Assembly (NCBI GenBank): GCA_002722935.1
Contig: PBMX01000007.1
Location: 1-36,655 of the forward strand
DNA from: Phycisphaerae bacterium
GTDB lineage: Bacteria > Planctomycetota > Phycisphaerae > Phycisphaerales > SM1A02
Direction: 5' to 3'
DNA length: 36,655 bases
Part shown: positions 1 to 8,353 of the stretch, one piece after another
Layout of the letters: the number at the start of each line of letters is the position of its first letter
Numbering within the stretch: position 1 is the stretch's first letter
Notes under the pieces: generated by a model
What the model was told of the DNA's origin: nothing
The model's database searches: none
What the model saw: the letters and a program-made list of their open reading frames with translations, nothing else
Program-made: the position numbers and the translations under genes

Positions 1-52
1 TCGCATGCGAGCCGGCGCCCGGAACCGTTTGAAGACACCTGGACCGAAGGTC

Positions 53-1249
53 TTATTCGACGACCTTGGTCACGACTCCGGAACCGACCGTACGACCGCC
101 CTCGCGAACTGCGAAACGCAGTCCTTCTTCCATGGCGATCGGCTTGTCGCCGAGGTCGATGTTCATCTGGACGTTGTCGCCGGGCATGCACATCTCGGCG
201 CCCTGCAACTCCAGCGAACCCGTGACGTCGGTCGTCCGGAAGTAGAACTGAGGCTTGTACCCGGAGAAGAAGGGGGTATGGCGGCCACCTTCCTCCTTGG
301 TGAGCACGTAGACCTCGGATTCGAACTTCGTATGAGGCGTGATCGTTCCGGGCTTGGCCAGGACCTGGCCACGCTCGATATCGTCCTTCTCGATGCCTCG
401 AAGGAGCGTACCGACGTTGTCGCCGGCCTGGGCATCCTCGAGGATCTTGTTGAACATCTCGACGCCCGTGACGGTGGTCTTGCGGGGCTCGGGGCTGAGA
501 CCGACGATCTCGACCTCGGTACCGACCTCAATCTTGCCACGTTCGATCCTGCCGGTGACGACGGTGCCACGGCCCTTGATCGAGAACACGTCCTCGATGG
601 ACATCAGGAAGTCCTTGTCGATGGCACGTTCCGGTGTCGGAATGTAGCTGTCGAGAGCATCCATCAGTTCATCGATGCACTTGCCGGACTCGTCGTCCTT
701 GCCCTCGGCTTCCATCGCCTTCAGCGCGGAACCACGGATGACCGGGATGTCATCGCCGGGGAAGTCGTACTTGCTGAGCAGTTCGCGGATCTCCATCTCG
801 ACGAGTTCGAGGAGCTCCTCGTCGTCGACCGCGTCGCACTTGTTCATGAAGACGACGATGTAGGGGACGCCGACCTGGCGTGCGAGCAGGATGTGCTCAC
901 GCGTCTGGGGCATCGGGCCATCGGTCGCTGCGACCACGAGGATTGCACCGTCCATCTGGGCGGCACCCGTGATCATGTTCTTCACGTAGTCAGCGTGACC
1001 GGGACAGTCCACGTGGGCGTAGTGCCGCGTCTCGGACTCGTATTCCTGGTGGCTTGTTGCAATCGTGATGCCACGAGCCTTTTCCTCGGGGGCATTGTCG
1101 ATCTGATCGAATGCCGACGCGCTTCCGAGGTCCTTGGCTGCCTGGCGCATTGTGATGGCCGCGGTCAACGTGGTCTTGCCATGATCGATGTGACCGATGG
1201 TGCCTACATTGACGTGCGGCTTGTCGCGGACAAAGGTCTCCTTGGCCAT
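53..1249 (-). CDS. tuf: Translation elongation factor Tu
   Basis: This GTPase carries aminoacyl-tRNA to the ribosomal A site in the cytoplasm. The protein is 398 aa, the normal EF-Tu length. The G1 loop GHIDHGKT lies at about residues 19-26, followed by DCPGH (G3), NKCD (G4) and SALK (G5), and then the two beta-barrel domains ending in [10 protein letters not shown]. An in-frame ATG lies 15 bases upstream at 1264, but the start at 1249 (MAKETF) is the family start and has a GGAG ribosome site about nine bases upstream, so I chose it. tRNA-Thr lies just upstream on the same strand, as in the classical tRNA-tufB operon. The identification is certain. Only the lineage is inferred. Confidence 0.97.
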   Translation of the reverse strand: MAKETFVRDKPHVNVGTIGHIDHGKTTLTAAITMRQAAKDLGSASAFDQIDNAPEEKARGITIATSHQEYESETRHYAHVDCPGHADYVKNMITGAAQMDGAILVVAATDGPMPQTREHILLARQVGVPYIVVFMNKCDAVDDEELLELVEMEIRELLSKYDFPGDDIPVIRGSALKAMEAEGKDDESGKCIDELMDALDSYIPTPERAIDKDFLMSIEDVFSIKGRGTVVTGRIERGKIEVGTEVEIVGLSPEPRKTTVTGVEMFNKILEDAQAGDNVGTLLRGIEKDDIERGQVLAKPGTITPHTKFESEVYVLTKEEGGRHTPFFSGYKPQFYFRTTDVTGSLELQGAEMCMPGDNVQMNIDLGDKPIAMEEGLRFAVREGGRTVGSGVVTKVVE

Positions 1250-1331
1250 TTCGTCTATCTCCATTCACGTTCAGCCCGCTCCTTGCATGCGTCCGGCGCA
1301 TGGTCGCAGCGGGTGTGTCTTCAAACCGTTC

Positions 1332-1347
1332 GGAACCTCTCGGTTCC
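1332..1347 (-). other. Short hairpin between tRNA-Thr and tuf
   Basis: Six-base arms GGAACC and GGTTCC enclose a four-base loop that reads GAGA (a GNRA-type tetraloop) on the minus strand. It lies in the spacer between the tRNA-Thr 3' end and the tuf start and has no following T run, so it is more likely an RNA-processing or stabilising hairpin than a terminator. The function is inferred. Confidence 0.35.
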
Positions 1348-1421
1348 TGCCCAGCCGCTCACGCGAGTGACTGGACCATCCTTGTTCCGACTCGAAACCC
1401 TCGAGAGGGAACTTCCTCTGA

Positions 1422-1493
1422 AGCCACCGACGGGACTTGAACCCGTGACCTCACCCTTACCAAGGGTGTGCTCTACCACTGAGCTACGGTGGC
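1422..1493 (-). tRNA. tRNA-Thr (anticodon GGT)
   Basis: Read on the minus strand, the 72-nt sequence folds as a standard cloverleaf. The acceptor arms are GCCACCG and CGGTGGC. The D arm contains AGCTCAGTGGTAGAGC. The anticodon stem CACCC/GGGTG carries the loop TTGGTAA, giving anticodon GGT (threonine, codon ACC). The T arm contains GGGTTCAAGTCCC. The genomic bases after the discriminator read TCA, so CCA is not encoded and must be added after transcription. The gene sits directly upstream of tuf on the same strand and is probably cotranscribed with it. Confidence 0.95.
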
Positions 1494-1573
1494 GGATTGC
1501 CGTCAGTGCTCGTCCTCTTTCAACGGCTCCGAAGCCCGTCCCACGCAATGGCGGCGCGGGTCCGAACCCGTTT

Positions 1574-1597
1574 AAAAACCGCCCCGGAGCGGGACGG
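1574..1597 (-). terminator. Intrinsic terminator-like hairpin with T5 tract
   Basis: On the minus strand, arms CCGTCCC and GGGGCGG (seven pairs, one G-T) enclose the loop GCTCC and are followed directly by five T residues. It lies about 75-95 bases past the prepilin-like stop codon and about 80 bases upstream of tRNA-Thr. It can end the prepilin transcript. Because a promoter-like sequence lies just upstream, it could also act as an attenuator at the very start of the tRNA-Thr-tuf transcript. Confidence 0.5.
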
Positions 1598-1607
1598 TCG
1601 ATCGAGG

Positions 1608-1636
1608 AGTCTACAGAAATTTGGACGGCGGCTCAA
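1608..1636 (-). promoter_or_regulatory. Putative sigma-70-type promoter for tRNA-Thr-tuf
   Basis: On the minus strand TTGAGC (1636-1631) and TAGACT (1613-1608) are separated by exactly 17 bases, matching the housekeeping promoter layout. The spacer contains the AT-rich run AAATTT. Transcription would start near 1601, directly before the terminator-like hairpin at 1574-1597. I see no better promoter between the prepilin gene and the tRNA. Confidence 0.45.
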
Positions 1637-1654
1637 GCGATGGACCGCAAGGAT

Positions 1655-1678
1655 GCCCCCTGACGGGCCTCAGGGGGC
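1655..1678 (-). terminator. Strong hairpin overlapping the prepilin gene stop codon
   Basis: Nine-base perfect arms (GCCCCCTGA and TCAGGGGGC) enclose a six-base loop. The arm includes the TGA stop of the prepilin-like gene. No T run follows on the minus strand, so it may stabilise the mRNA 3' end or assist the terminator about 60 bases further on. Confidence 0.35.
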
Positions 1679-2941
1679 CCCTCCGGGCTGCAGGGGGGGC
1701 GTCGCCTTTCGCTTGTCGAGGTCCATGATGCGGATATTTCGACCTGGGCCCAGATTCGAGCCTTCCAGTTCCCACACGGTGGACCAGGCATCTTCCTGGG
1801 CGACATGCCCATCGAGAAAGAGCATCAGGCAGGATGCGCCACCGTTGTAGCGGAAGTCGACCTCCTGGAGACAGACGCCGTCGTTGGGACGATCACTGAG
1901 GATGTTCCTGTCGACGTCGTAGATGAGGTCTCCTGGAACCGAGAACGAGTCCATCGTGTCCTGGTAGTAGTTCTGCAACTGCGACTGGTACGAAGGGCTG
2001 CCGAGAAACGCCGGTGTGCCGCCTATCGTCTCGCCCGCGAATGAATCCACGAGGTACATCGAACGTGAAGGCGCGTGAATCTGGCCCTCGGCCCACTCCC
2101 GATCGACCGATGACCGATTGAGATCACCCGAGTAGTCCTGCTCGGATCGACTGTCGAAGAAGTTGTTGGCCGCGAAGAAACCGGGCATGTTCTGCTGCCA
2201 GGCCCCGCTCCCGGCTGGGAAGGCCAGACCGGCCGGCCGGAAATCCGTGGCGCCGGGAAGCCCGACACGGGTCTTGTCGTAATCCACCTGGTCCCCGTTG
2301 TCGTCCCAGCGAGGGTAGTTCCAGCTGTTGGCTGCAACCGATCGAAGCGGGTTCTGTTCCCAGGATGAGAACTGCTCGTAGTAGGCCCGATCGGGCGCCG
2401 CGTACTTGTAGGAACGGTAGGACCGATCGCCACCTGCCCAGCTGTCCGGGTACTGGCTGTAGTAGGACGAGTCGGTCATGTGGGAGCCGATCTTGATGTC
2501 GGGCAAACCCAGCTTGTTGTTCAGGCCGTTCTCGACCCACAGGATGTCGGCCCAGGTTCCACGACCGATGAGATCGAGGACGGGGTCGCCCTGCATGTTG
2601 TATCGATTGTTGTTCTCGATCCACTGGACGACGTCACCCGCCTGTCCTGGAACGGACGCAAGATCGTAGGCCTTGCGTGATGCCACGCTGCCCACTTCCG
2701 ATCCATCCTCGTTGAGCCGATCGAACTGGCTGGGAAGTATCCGGCCGTCGTGGGAGTTGGTGTATCCCTGCGACCACTGGTTGATCTGTCGAAGATGATT
2801 CTTCGAGCGAACGAATGCATCGGAATCACCGAAGCCGCTCGTGACGTAGAGGACCATGGCGACGAGAATCGCGATGATCGAGATGACGACCATGACCTCG
2901 GTCAGGGTGAAACCTCCATCGTGCTGTCGGTGATGCTTCAT
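1670..2941 (-). CDS. Prepilin-type N-terminal methylation domain protein (type II pseudopilin-like)
   Basis: The start at 2941 gives 423 aa beginning MKHHRQHDGG followed by FTLTEVMVVISIIAI. This is the class III prepilin signature: a short basic leader, cleavage after Gly, Phe+1 and Glu+5, then one hydrophobic helix. A prepilin peptidase would process it, and it would be exported by a type II secretion or type IV pilus machine. The body is long, rich in Tyr, Asp, Gly and Asn, with no catalytic motif that I recognise. Near the C-terminus is a LMLFLDGHV segment, a motif common in planctomycete prepilin-like proteins. The reading frame is open 44 codons further upstream, but that part lacks a leader. 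No other pilin or secretion gene is in the window, so its partners are unknown. Confidence 0.85.
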   Translation of the reverse strand: MKHHRQHDGGFTLTEVMVVISIIAILVAMVLYVTSGFGDSDAFVRSKNHLRQINQWSQGYTNSHDGRILPSQFDRLNEDGSEVGSVASRKAYDLASVPGQAGDVVQWIENNNRYNMQGDPVLDLIGRGTWADILWVENGLNNKLGLPDIKIGSHMTDSSYYSQYPDSWAGGDRSYRSYKYAAPDRAYYEQFSSWEQNPLRSVAANSWNYPRWDDNGDQVDYDKTRVGLPGATDFRPAGLAFPAGSGAWQQNMPGFFAANNFFDSRSEQDYSGDLNRSSVDREWAEGQIHAPSRSMYLVDSFAGETIGGTPAFLGSPSYQSQLQNYYQDTMDSFSVPGDLIYDVDRNILSDRPNDGVCLQEVDFRYNGGASCLMLFLDGHVAQEDAWSTVWELEGSNLGPGRNIRIMDLDKRKATPPLQPGGAP

Positions 2942-2977
2942 GACGTGCGACCGCCCTCGTTCAAAGGGACCTCTGAA

Positions 2978-3005
2978 AGCATATACCCAAACGCAACCAA
3001 GTCCA
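2978..3005 (-). promoter_or_regulatory. Putative promoter of the prepilin-like gene
   Basis: On the minus strand TGGACT (3005-3000) and TATGCT (2983-2978) are 16 bases apart in an AT-rich stretch of the rho-prepilin spacer. The predicted start would leave a leader of about 30 bases before the ATG at 2941. The -35 box matches only moderately. Confidence 0.35.
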
Positions 3006-3020
3006 GTGTCCGGGGAAAGC

Positions 3021-3038
3021 TGCTGCCGAAACGCAGCA
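3021..3038 (-). terminator. Hairpin downstream of rho
   Basis: Six-base perfect arms TGCTGC and GCAGCA enclose a six-base loop, about 50 bases after the rho stop. On the minus strand it is followed by GCTTTCCCC, so the T run is short. It is a possible weak terminator separating rho from the prepilin gene, which has its own promoter-like sequence. Confidence 0.3.
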
Positions 3039-3089
3039 CATGACGGTGGCATGACCCGGATTCCGGACTGCACGACAGGAATCGACCCG

Positions 3090-4526
3090 TCAGGACAGGT
3101 TCATCGTCATCAGGAACTCGGCGTTCGACTTCGCCTTGGACATGCGACTGCTGAGAAGTTCCATGGCCTCGACGACGCTCATGTCAGAAACGACCTTCCT
3201 GAGCCGGACGACCAGGTCGAGTTCCTTGGGATCCAGCAGCAGTTCCTCGCGACGTGTGCCCGATGCGGCGATGTCGATCGCCGGCCAGATACGCTTCTCG
3301 ACGAGCTTGCGAGTCAAGTGCAGTTCGGAGTTGCCCGTGCCCTTGAACTCCTCGAAGATGACCTCATCGGCCTTGGAACCGGTGTCGACCAGGGCCGTGG
3401 CGATGATGGTCAGGGAACCGCCGTCCTCGATGTTCCGTGCGGAACCGAAGAACTTCTTGGGCTTGATGAGCGCCGTGGAATCGACACCACCGGTGCCGAT
3501 CTTCCCGGAATTGGGCGTGGCGTTGTTGTATCCCCTGGCAAGGCGAGTGATCGAATCGAGAAGAACCACGACGTTTCCGCCGAACTCCACGATCCTCCTG
3601 GCCTTCTCCATCACGATCTCCGCCACCTGTATGTGACGTGAAGCATGTTCATCGAATGTGCTCGCCACGACTTCGACCGAGTCGGGGGTGTTTCGCTTGA
3701 AGTCGGTGACTTCCTCGGGCCGTTCGTCGATGAGAAGCACGATCACCTTGACATCGGGATGATTGGTCGCGATCGCTGCGGTCATCTTCTGCAGAAGAAC
3801 CGTCTTGCCTGTTCTGGGTGGAGCGACGATGAGCGCACGCTGCCCGAAACCCAGAGGCGCGACGAGGTCGATGACCCGGGTTTCAAGCGGATCGGGACCC
3901 GTCTCGAGCATCACGCGGTCCTCGGGGTGAAGGGGCGTCAGGTTCTCGAAGACCGGGAGGGTCGAAAGGACCTTCGGCGGTTCGCCATTGACCGAATCGA
4001 CGCGGAGCAGGGCGAAGTAGGTTTCAGATTCCTTCGGGGGACGAATGATGCCCTGGATGATCTGTCCGCGGCGCAATCCGAATCGCCTGATCTGCGACGG
4101 GCTGACGTAGACGTCGTCCGGGGAAGCCATGTAGGAATACTCGGGACTGCGGAGGAAGCCGAAGCCATCGGCAAGAACTTCCAGCGTCCCTTCGCCGACC
4201 ATGAGTCCGTGCTTTTGAGCACGGGTCTTGAGAATCTCGAAGACCAATTGCTGCTTGGACAGTTTCGAGAAGTCGGCGACCTTCTCCTTCTTGGCGATCT
4301 TCGCCAACTCCTGTCCATTCATCGCCTGGAGAGATGCGAGGTCGTAGCCGTCCTTCTTCGCATCATCGAAGCGCTTCTGGGTCTTGGAATCGAGTTCCTT
4401 CTCCAGTTGCTTCGCTTCCTCCTCGAGCTGCTCGTCCGAGGGAACCTGTCCGGGCTCGAGGGTCATGACGGCCATGCCGCCACCCTTGCCTCCTGATTTC
4501 TTACGACGACGTCGCTTCTTCGCCAT
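3090..4526 (-). CDS. rho: Transcription termination factor Rho
   Basis: Rho is a hexameric RNA-dependent ATPase that ends transcription of untranslated RNA. The protein is 478 aa from [11 protein letters not shown] very basic N-terminus (about residues 2-14) and an acidic/basic helical linker precede the Rho_N fold. The cold-shock-like RNA-binding domain follows (about 108-185, [13 protein letters not shown]). The ATPase has Walker A APPRTGKT at about 235-242, then [10 protein letters not shown] and [11 protein letters not shown], and the loop [19 protein letters not shown] chose the start at 4526 because GGAAGAG lies just upstream. An in-frame ATG at 4556 has no such site. It is followed by the prepilin gene and preceded by coaE with a 153-bp spacer. 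Confidence 0.97.
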   Translation of the reverse strand: MAKKRRRRKKSGGKGGGMAVMTLEPGQVPSDEQLEEEAKQLEKELDSKTQKRFDDAKKDGYDLASLQAMNGQELAKIAKKEKVADFSKLSKQQLVFEILKTRAQKHGLMVGEGTLEVLADGFGFLRSPEYSYMASPDDVYVSPSQIRRFGLRRGQIIQGIIRPPKESETYFALLRVDSVNGEPPKVLSTLPVFENLTPLHPEDRVMLETGPDPLETRVIDLVAPLGFGQRALIVAPPRTGKTVLLQKMTAAIATNHPDVKVIVLLIDERPEEVTDFKRNTPDSVEVVASTFDEHASRHIQVAEIVMEKARRIVEFGGNVVVLLDSITRLARGYNNATPNSGKIGTGGVDSTALIKPKKFFGSARNIEDGGSLTIIATALVDTGSKADEVIFEEFKGTGNSELHLTRKLVEKRIWPAIDIAASGTRREELLLDPKELDLVVRLRKVVSDMSVVEAMELLSSRMSKAKSNAEFLMTMNLS

Positions 4527-4619
4527 GGGTCTCTTCCGTGTGCTGGACTGCATCATGATGTCCGTGTGAAGTGTGTGCCGGGATTGCCGTACTACGTTGT
4601 CTGACGATCCAGGGCTGGA

Positions 4620-4669
4620 TGAAACGCGTACTCGGTGTCCCGCGCCAGCGGGGTTCGATTGAAACGCGT
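4620..4669 (-). repeat. Paired TGAAACGCGT repeats flanking a hairpin in the rho leader
   Basis: The ten-base word TGAAACGCGT occurs at 4620-4629 and again at 4660-4669 in the coaE-rho spacer. Between them is a hairpin at 4639-4652 with arms CCCGC and GCGGG and a four-base loop. On the minus strand this lies about 95-145 bases upstream of the rho start, in the untranslated leader. It may be a regulatory site for rho or the 3' end of the coaE transcript. No T run is present. Confidence 0.35.
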
Positions 4670-4679
4670 TGTATCGGGT

Positions 4680-5285
4680 TCACGGTCCGAGGAGAGCCTC
4701 GAGGATCCGGTCGACCTGTTCATCCAGGTCATCGATCCCGCCGTGATTCTGAAGAACATGATGCGCCCTTGCCCGCTTCTCGTCAAGGGGCATTTGTCGA
4801 TCTTCACGACGGTCCAGTTCCTCGGGAGACCATCCACGGGCCTCCACGACGCGTTCAAGGCGGATGGAACGTGGAGCATCGACGAAGAGAATGGCGTCGC
4901 ATTGTTCCGCAAGCCCGGCTTCAAACAGCAGTGGTGCATCGATCACCAGTGCTCGTGTGCCTTCGGGAGCCGCTTCGAACTCGGCTTTTCGCGCACGTTC
5001 GACGAGGGGGTGGAGCAGCGACTCGAGTTTCTTCAGTTCTTCAGGATGCTCGAAGACTCGCTCCGCCACCGCCGCCCTGTCGACATGACCGTCTTCATCG
5101 AAGACGGCGTCTCCCCACCACCCGGCGATGGCCTCGCGGACCGAGGTCTCGTCGAGCATGGCCTTCGCAAGAGCGTCCGCGTCCGAAACGACACATCCCT
5201 TCTCCCTGAGAATCGCGGCGACCCGGCTCTTCCCGGCACCGATGCCACCTGCAAGCCCGATGATGATGGGTCCCTCGTCGCTCAT
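4680..5285 (-). CDS. coaE: Dephospho-CoA kinase
   Basis: It phosphorylates the 3'-hydroxyl of dephospho-CoA with ATP, the last step of coenzyme A synthesis, in the cytoplasm. The 201-aa length is typical. The P-loop GGIGAGKS is at residues 13-20, followed by the DADALA segment and the DAPLLFE motif of the CoA-binding region. The ATG overlaps the cysS stop codon (ATGA), so translation is probably coupled. Context: cysS lies upstream, and three acyl-CoA-dependent transferases lie further upstream on the same strand. The start has no competing candidate. Confidence 0.95.
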   Translation of the reverse strand: MSDEGPIIIGLAGGIGAGKSRVAAILREKGCVVSDADALAKAMLDETSVREAIAGWWGDAVFDEDGHVDRAAVAERVFEHPEELKKLESLLHPLVERARKAEFEAAPEGTRALVIDAPLLFEAGLAEQCDAILFVDAPRSIRLERVVEARGWSPEELDRREDRQMPLDEKRARAHHVLQNHGGIDDLDEQVDRILEALLGP

Positions 5286-6829
5286 TGGATCACCCTCGAC
5301 CAGGTCGTCCCCTCCGGGTCATCCTTGATGGCGATCCCCTGCTCGAGGAGTTCATCGCGAATGCGATCCGCCTCGGCCCAGTCACGGGCATCACGGGCGG
5401 CGTTCCTGGCATCGATCGCGACCTGGATCGCGGCTTCATCGACATCCGAAGCCTGGGTTGCTTCACGCGCCAACCCCAGAACGCCGAGCACCACGTCCAT
5501 TCGCTCCAGCGCTTCCAGATCCTCGGACCAGGTTCCATCGCCTTCCCCGGAACCGCCTGCATCGACAGGGATGCTTCCGACCGCCTCGCTGAGAACACCG
5601 ATTGCCCCGGCCACGTTCAAGTCGTTGCAGAGCGCCTCCTCGAACCGTTCGAGTGCGCCGACAAGTGGACCCGGGCCGGGCCTTGCCGCATCCGCATTCG
5701 CTGCAAGCCATGCATGCGCCTTGGCCCAGCGATCGACCTGCCGCTGTGAATCCTTGAGTCCCTGGAGCGTGAAGTTCGAGTTGGCCCGGTAGTGCGTCTT
5801 GATGAGTTCAAGCCTGATGGCCGCCGGTGATGCACCGCGCTGAAGCAGGTCACGAAAGGTGAAGAAGGTCCCGTCCCGCTTGCTCATCTTGGCTCCGTCG
5901 ACCATCAGGTGACGCGTGTGGAACCAGTACCTCGCGAAACTCGGCGTACCGTTGGCACACCTGGATTGAGCAATTTCGCATTCGTGGTGGGGGAAGATGT
6001 TGTCTTCGCCGCCCGAGTGAAGGTCGATCTGTCCATCCGTGCCCTCCCCGAGCAGCGCGGCCGCCATCACGGAGCATTCGAGGTGCCATCCCGGGTAGCC
6101 GGTCCCCCACGGGCTGTCCCACTTCATCACGTGCGAAGGATCCGGCTTCCACAGCATGAAGTCGGCCGGATTTCGCTTGACGGCCTGGGTCTCCATGTCG
6201 ACCCGACCGCCTTCGCCACTTCGAAGTTCCTCGAGGGTGTTTCCCGACAGGCGGCCGTAGTCGGGGAATGAGGCCACGTCGAAGTAGACCACCCCGTCAC
6301 TGCCGACATAGGCATGCCCGTCTTCGACGAGTTGGCTCACCATGTCGATCATCGATTCGATGTACTCGGTGGGCCTGGGAAGAAGTTCAGGGCACGAGCG
6401 GGCTTCTTCGACCACCTTCATTCCCAGTTGCCGTGCATCCTCGATGAATGCATCGGCGTAGAAGGAAGCGATCGCCCATGGATCACCGGGATCGAGATCG
6501 ACCCCTTCCGGGAGCGTTCCCGACTTCTTGGCTTCCTGCAGTCGGCGAGACGCCTGTTCCATCTTGTCCTCTCCGCCGCCATCCGGGTTCGCATCGTCGG
6601 TCATGTGCCCGACATCCGTGATGTTCATCACGTGTCGCACCTCGTAGCCCAGGTACTCGAGGGTCCTCCGCAACACGTCCGCATTGAGAAAGGCCCGGAA
6701 GTTGCCGACGTGCGCGTAGTCGTAGACGGTCGGACCACAGGTGTAGAACCGAACGAGGCGACCATCCGGATCGAGCGGACTGAACTCCTCGTGCGTGCGT
6801 GTCAGGGTGTTGTAGAGCCGAAGTGGCAT
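5282..6829 (-). CDS. cysS: Cysteinyl-tRNA synthetase
   Basis: This class I enzyme charges tRNA-Cys with cysteine. The protein is 515 aa; bacterial enzymes are usually about 460-500. The CGPTVYDYAHVGN segment holds the HIGH-type motif (HVGN, 40-43). The predicted zinc ligands are Cys31, Cys252, His281 and Glu285, by comparison with the E. coli enzyme. The signature loop reads KMSKRDG at 314-320 instead of the usual KMSKSLGN. The C-terminal half contains the helical DALR-like and anticodon-binding region. It lies only 28 bp after the last acyltransferase gene and overlaps coaE by four bases, so it can be part of a long minus-strand transcript. Confidence 0.97.
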   Translation of the reverse strand: MPLRLYNTLTRTHEEFSPLDPDGRLVRFYTCGPTVYDYAHVGNFRAFLNADVLRRTLEYLGYEVRHVMNITDVGHMTDDANPDGGGEDKMEQASRRLQEAKKSGTLPEGVDLDPGDPWAIASFYADAFIEDARQLGMKVVEEARSCPELLPRPTEYIESMIDMVSQLVEDGHAYVGSDGVVYFDVASFPDYGRLSGNTLEELRSGEGGRVDMETQAVKRNPADFMLWKPDPSHVMKWDSPWGTGYPGWHLECSVMAAALLGEGTDGQIDLHSGGEDNIFPHHECEIAQSRCANGTPSFARYWFHTRHLMVDGAKMSKRDGTFFTFRDLLQRGASPAAIRLELIKTHYRANSNFTLQGLKDSQRQVDRWAKAHAWLAANADAARPGPGPLVGALERFEEALCNDLNVAGAIGVLSEAVGSIPVDAGGSGEGDGTWSEDLEALERMDVVLGVLGLAREATQASDVDEAAIQVAIDARNAARDARDWAEADRIRDELLEQGIAIKDDPEGTTWSRVIQ

Positions 6830-6857
6830 GGCGGGAACATGGTACCTGCTGCCAGTC

Positions 6858-7403
6858 TCAGTCCGTGGGGCGCTGCCGATCCTTCACCGCCACCGCGGGA
6901 TTCCCGATGAAGACCGTCCAGGCCTGCAGGTCCTTCATCGCGACCGAACGAGCCCCGAGGATGGCACCCTCGCCGACGGTCACGCCGGGGCCGATGAAGG
7001 CGCCGGCGGCGATCCAGGCATCATCCTCCACGGTGATGGGCGGCCGCAGCAGCGGCATGTCGCGACTCGAGTAGTCGTGGGTTCCGGCGCAGAGCTCGGC
7101 ATCCTGTGAAATCGAGACACGGGATCCGATCTTCACCTCGCCGAGGCAGTAGGCGTTGACTCGATCTCCAAGGCAGGAGTTGGCCCCCATCTCCAGGTTC
7201 CAGGGGCATTCGACGCGGACCGTCCTCCGGATGACGCACCCGGTGCCGATGACGGCACCGAATCGACGCAGGAGAAACCTGCGCCATGCGTACCAGTTGT
7301 GGAAACTGAGCCTGAAGCAGGTCGACTGGACCAGTGACCAGAGCACCCTCGCGATCTTCTCGCGCAGACCGAACGGACTGGAATGGCGTGCTGCGTCGTT
7401 CAT
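6858..7403 (-). CDS. Left-handed beta-helix acyltransferase, WcaF-like (1 of 3)
   Basis: The protein is 181 aa. After an N-terminal part rich in aromatic and basic residues (WYAWRRFLLRRFG) come hexapeptide-type turns: IGTGCV, MGANSCLGD, IGSRVSISQDA. The active-site-like CAGTHDYSSRDMPLLRPPI segment follows, then DDAWIAAGAFIGPGVTVGEGAILGARSV and a final GNPAV. This is the family layout of putative colanic acid acetyltransferases (WcaF type), which move an acetyl group from acetyl-CoA to a sugar. The histidine in GTHD is the likely catalytic base. The ATG overlaps the stop of the upstream glycosyltransferase. The exact sugar acceptor cannot be read from the sequence. Confidence 0.82.
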   Translation of the reverse strand: MNDAARHSSPFGLREKIARVLWSLVQSTCFRLSFHNWYAWRRFLLRRFGAVIGTGCVIRRTVRVECPWNLEMGANSCLGDRVNAYCLGEVKIGSRVSISQDAELCAGTHDYSSRDMPLLRPPITVEDDAWIAAGAFIGPGVTVGEGAILGARSVAMKDLQAWTVFIGNPAVAVKDRQRPTD

Positions 7404-8254
7404 GCCGCCCGCTCCACTGAATCGGCCGCCTGCCGGGACTCGAGTCGCAGCTCCCGCAACTTCAGGCCGATCTGCAGTTCATAGGAGGAGATGAACAGGC
7501 AGAAGCGGAATCCGTTGAGTCCGTCGAGAACACCCAGCCTGAGCACGTACATGTAGAGGAACCGCATGAGCCACTTGGCGGGGAGGCGACGATAGATGTG
7601 CCGCTTGAACCAGCGTCGACGCTGGAGTTCATGCCCGGTGAGGGATGCATCGAGGTCGCCACCGCGTGACTCGTTGAAGATGGCTTCCGCCTCGAGGGTG
7701 GAATACCGGTTGTGCTTCTCCATGTAGACCTCCAGGCCGCGGCGATCATCGTGGATCATCGGCGTGCGTATCCAGCCGGTCGGTCCGTCGACGAGGAGGT
7801 GCTCGTGAACGGCCCGGTCCTCGTATCGCCCACGACCGCGCTTGAAGAAGCGCAGGTTCCAGCTCGGGTGGTATCCACAGTGCCTGATGGGCTTCCCGAG
7901 GAAGTAGAGCAGCCGGTTGATGTAGAAGCCGGTCTCGGGAACCTCGTCGACGGGCCGGGCGGCGATGTCTTCGAGTCGTTCGCGCAGTCGAGGCGTTATC
8001 ACTTCGTCCGCATCGACGATGAGCACCCAGTCGGCCTCCATCGGAAGTGAATCAAGCGCCCAGTTCTTCTGGGCCGCGTACCCCTCCCAGGCATGCTCGA
8101 TCACTTCGGCACCGAGTTCACGGGCGATCTCGATCGTCCGATCGGTGGAACCGCTGTCCACGACGTAGATCGTCCGGGTCCAGCCAGCCAGCGCATGCAG
8201 GCAGTGAGGAAGATTGCATTCCTCGTTCTTCGTAATGACAAGGACGTCGATCAA
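7400..8254 (-). CDS. Glycosyltransferase family 2 (KdtX/WaaE-like)
   Basis: The protein is 284 aa with a GT-A fold. VITKNEECNL stands at the N-terminus. VVDSGSTDRT is the nucleotide-sugar site and IVDADE the DXD-type metal site. The NRLLYFLGKPIRHCGYHP and AVHEHL segments are typical of the KdtX/WaaE lipopolysaccharide group, and a basic amphipathic C-terminal stretch probably touches the membrane. The start is a TTG at 8254: no ATG is available near the conserved N-terminus, and a GGGGA stretch lies about 11 bases upstream. It overlaps the downstream acyltransferase by four bases. Role inferred: addition of a sugar to a surface glycan. Confidence 0.85.
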   Translation of the reverse strand: MIDVLVITKNEECNLPHCLHALAGWTRTIYVVDSGSTDRTIEIARELGAEVIEHAWEGYAAQKNWALDSLPMEADWVLIVDADEVITPRLRERLEDIAARPVDEVPETGFYINRLLYFLGKPIRHCGYHPSWNLRFFKRGRGRYEDRAVHEHLLVDGPTGWIRTPMIHDDRRGLEVYMEKHNRYSTLEAEAIFNESRGGDLDASLTGHELQRRRWFKRHIYRRLPAKWLMRFLYMYVLRLGVLDGLNGFRFCLFISSYELQIGLKLRELRLESRQAADSVERAA

Positions 8255-8353
8255 GAACAGGTATCCCCGGGAAGGTGAAGGATCGTAGCCCCCTTCTATC
8301 GACCAAATCGGATGGTTGTTCGAGGCATACGGAAGGTCCGAGAACGTCGAGCG

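Noticed and set aside
1-52. Possible second tRNA or terminator downstream of tuf
   Set aside because: The 52 bases do not fold into a tRNA arm set and contain no hairpin with a T run. The region is cut by the window edge.
5-1663. Long plus-strand open frame opposite tuf and tRNA-Thr
   Set aside because: It is the antisense shadow of tuf, runs through the tRNA gene, and has no family similarity.
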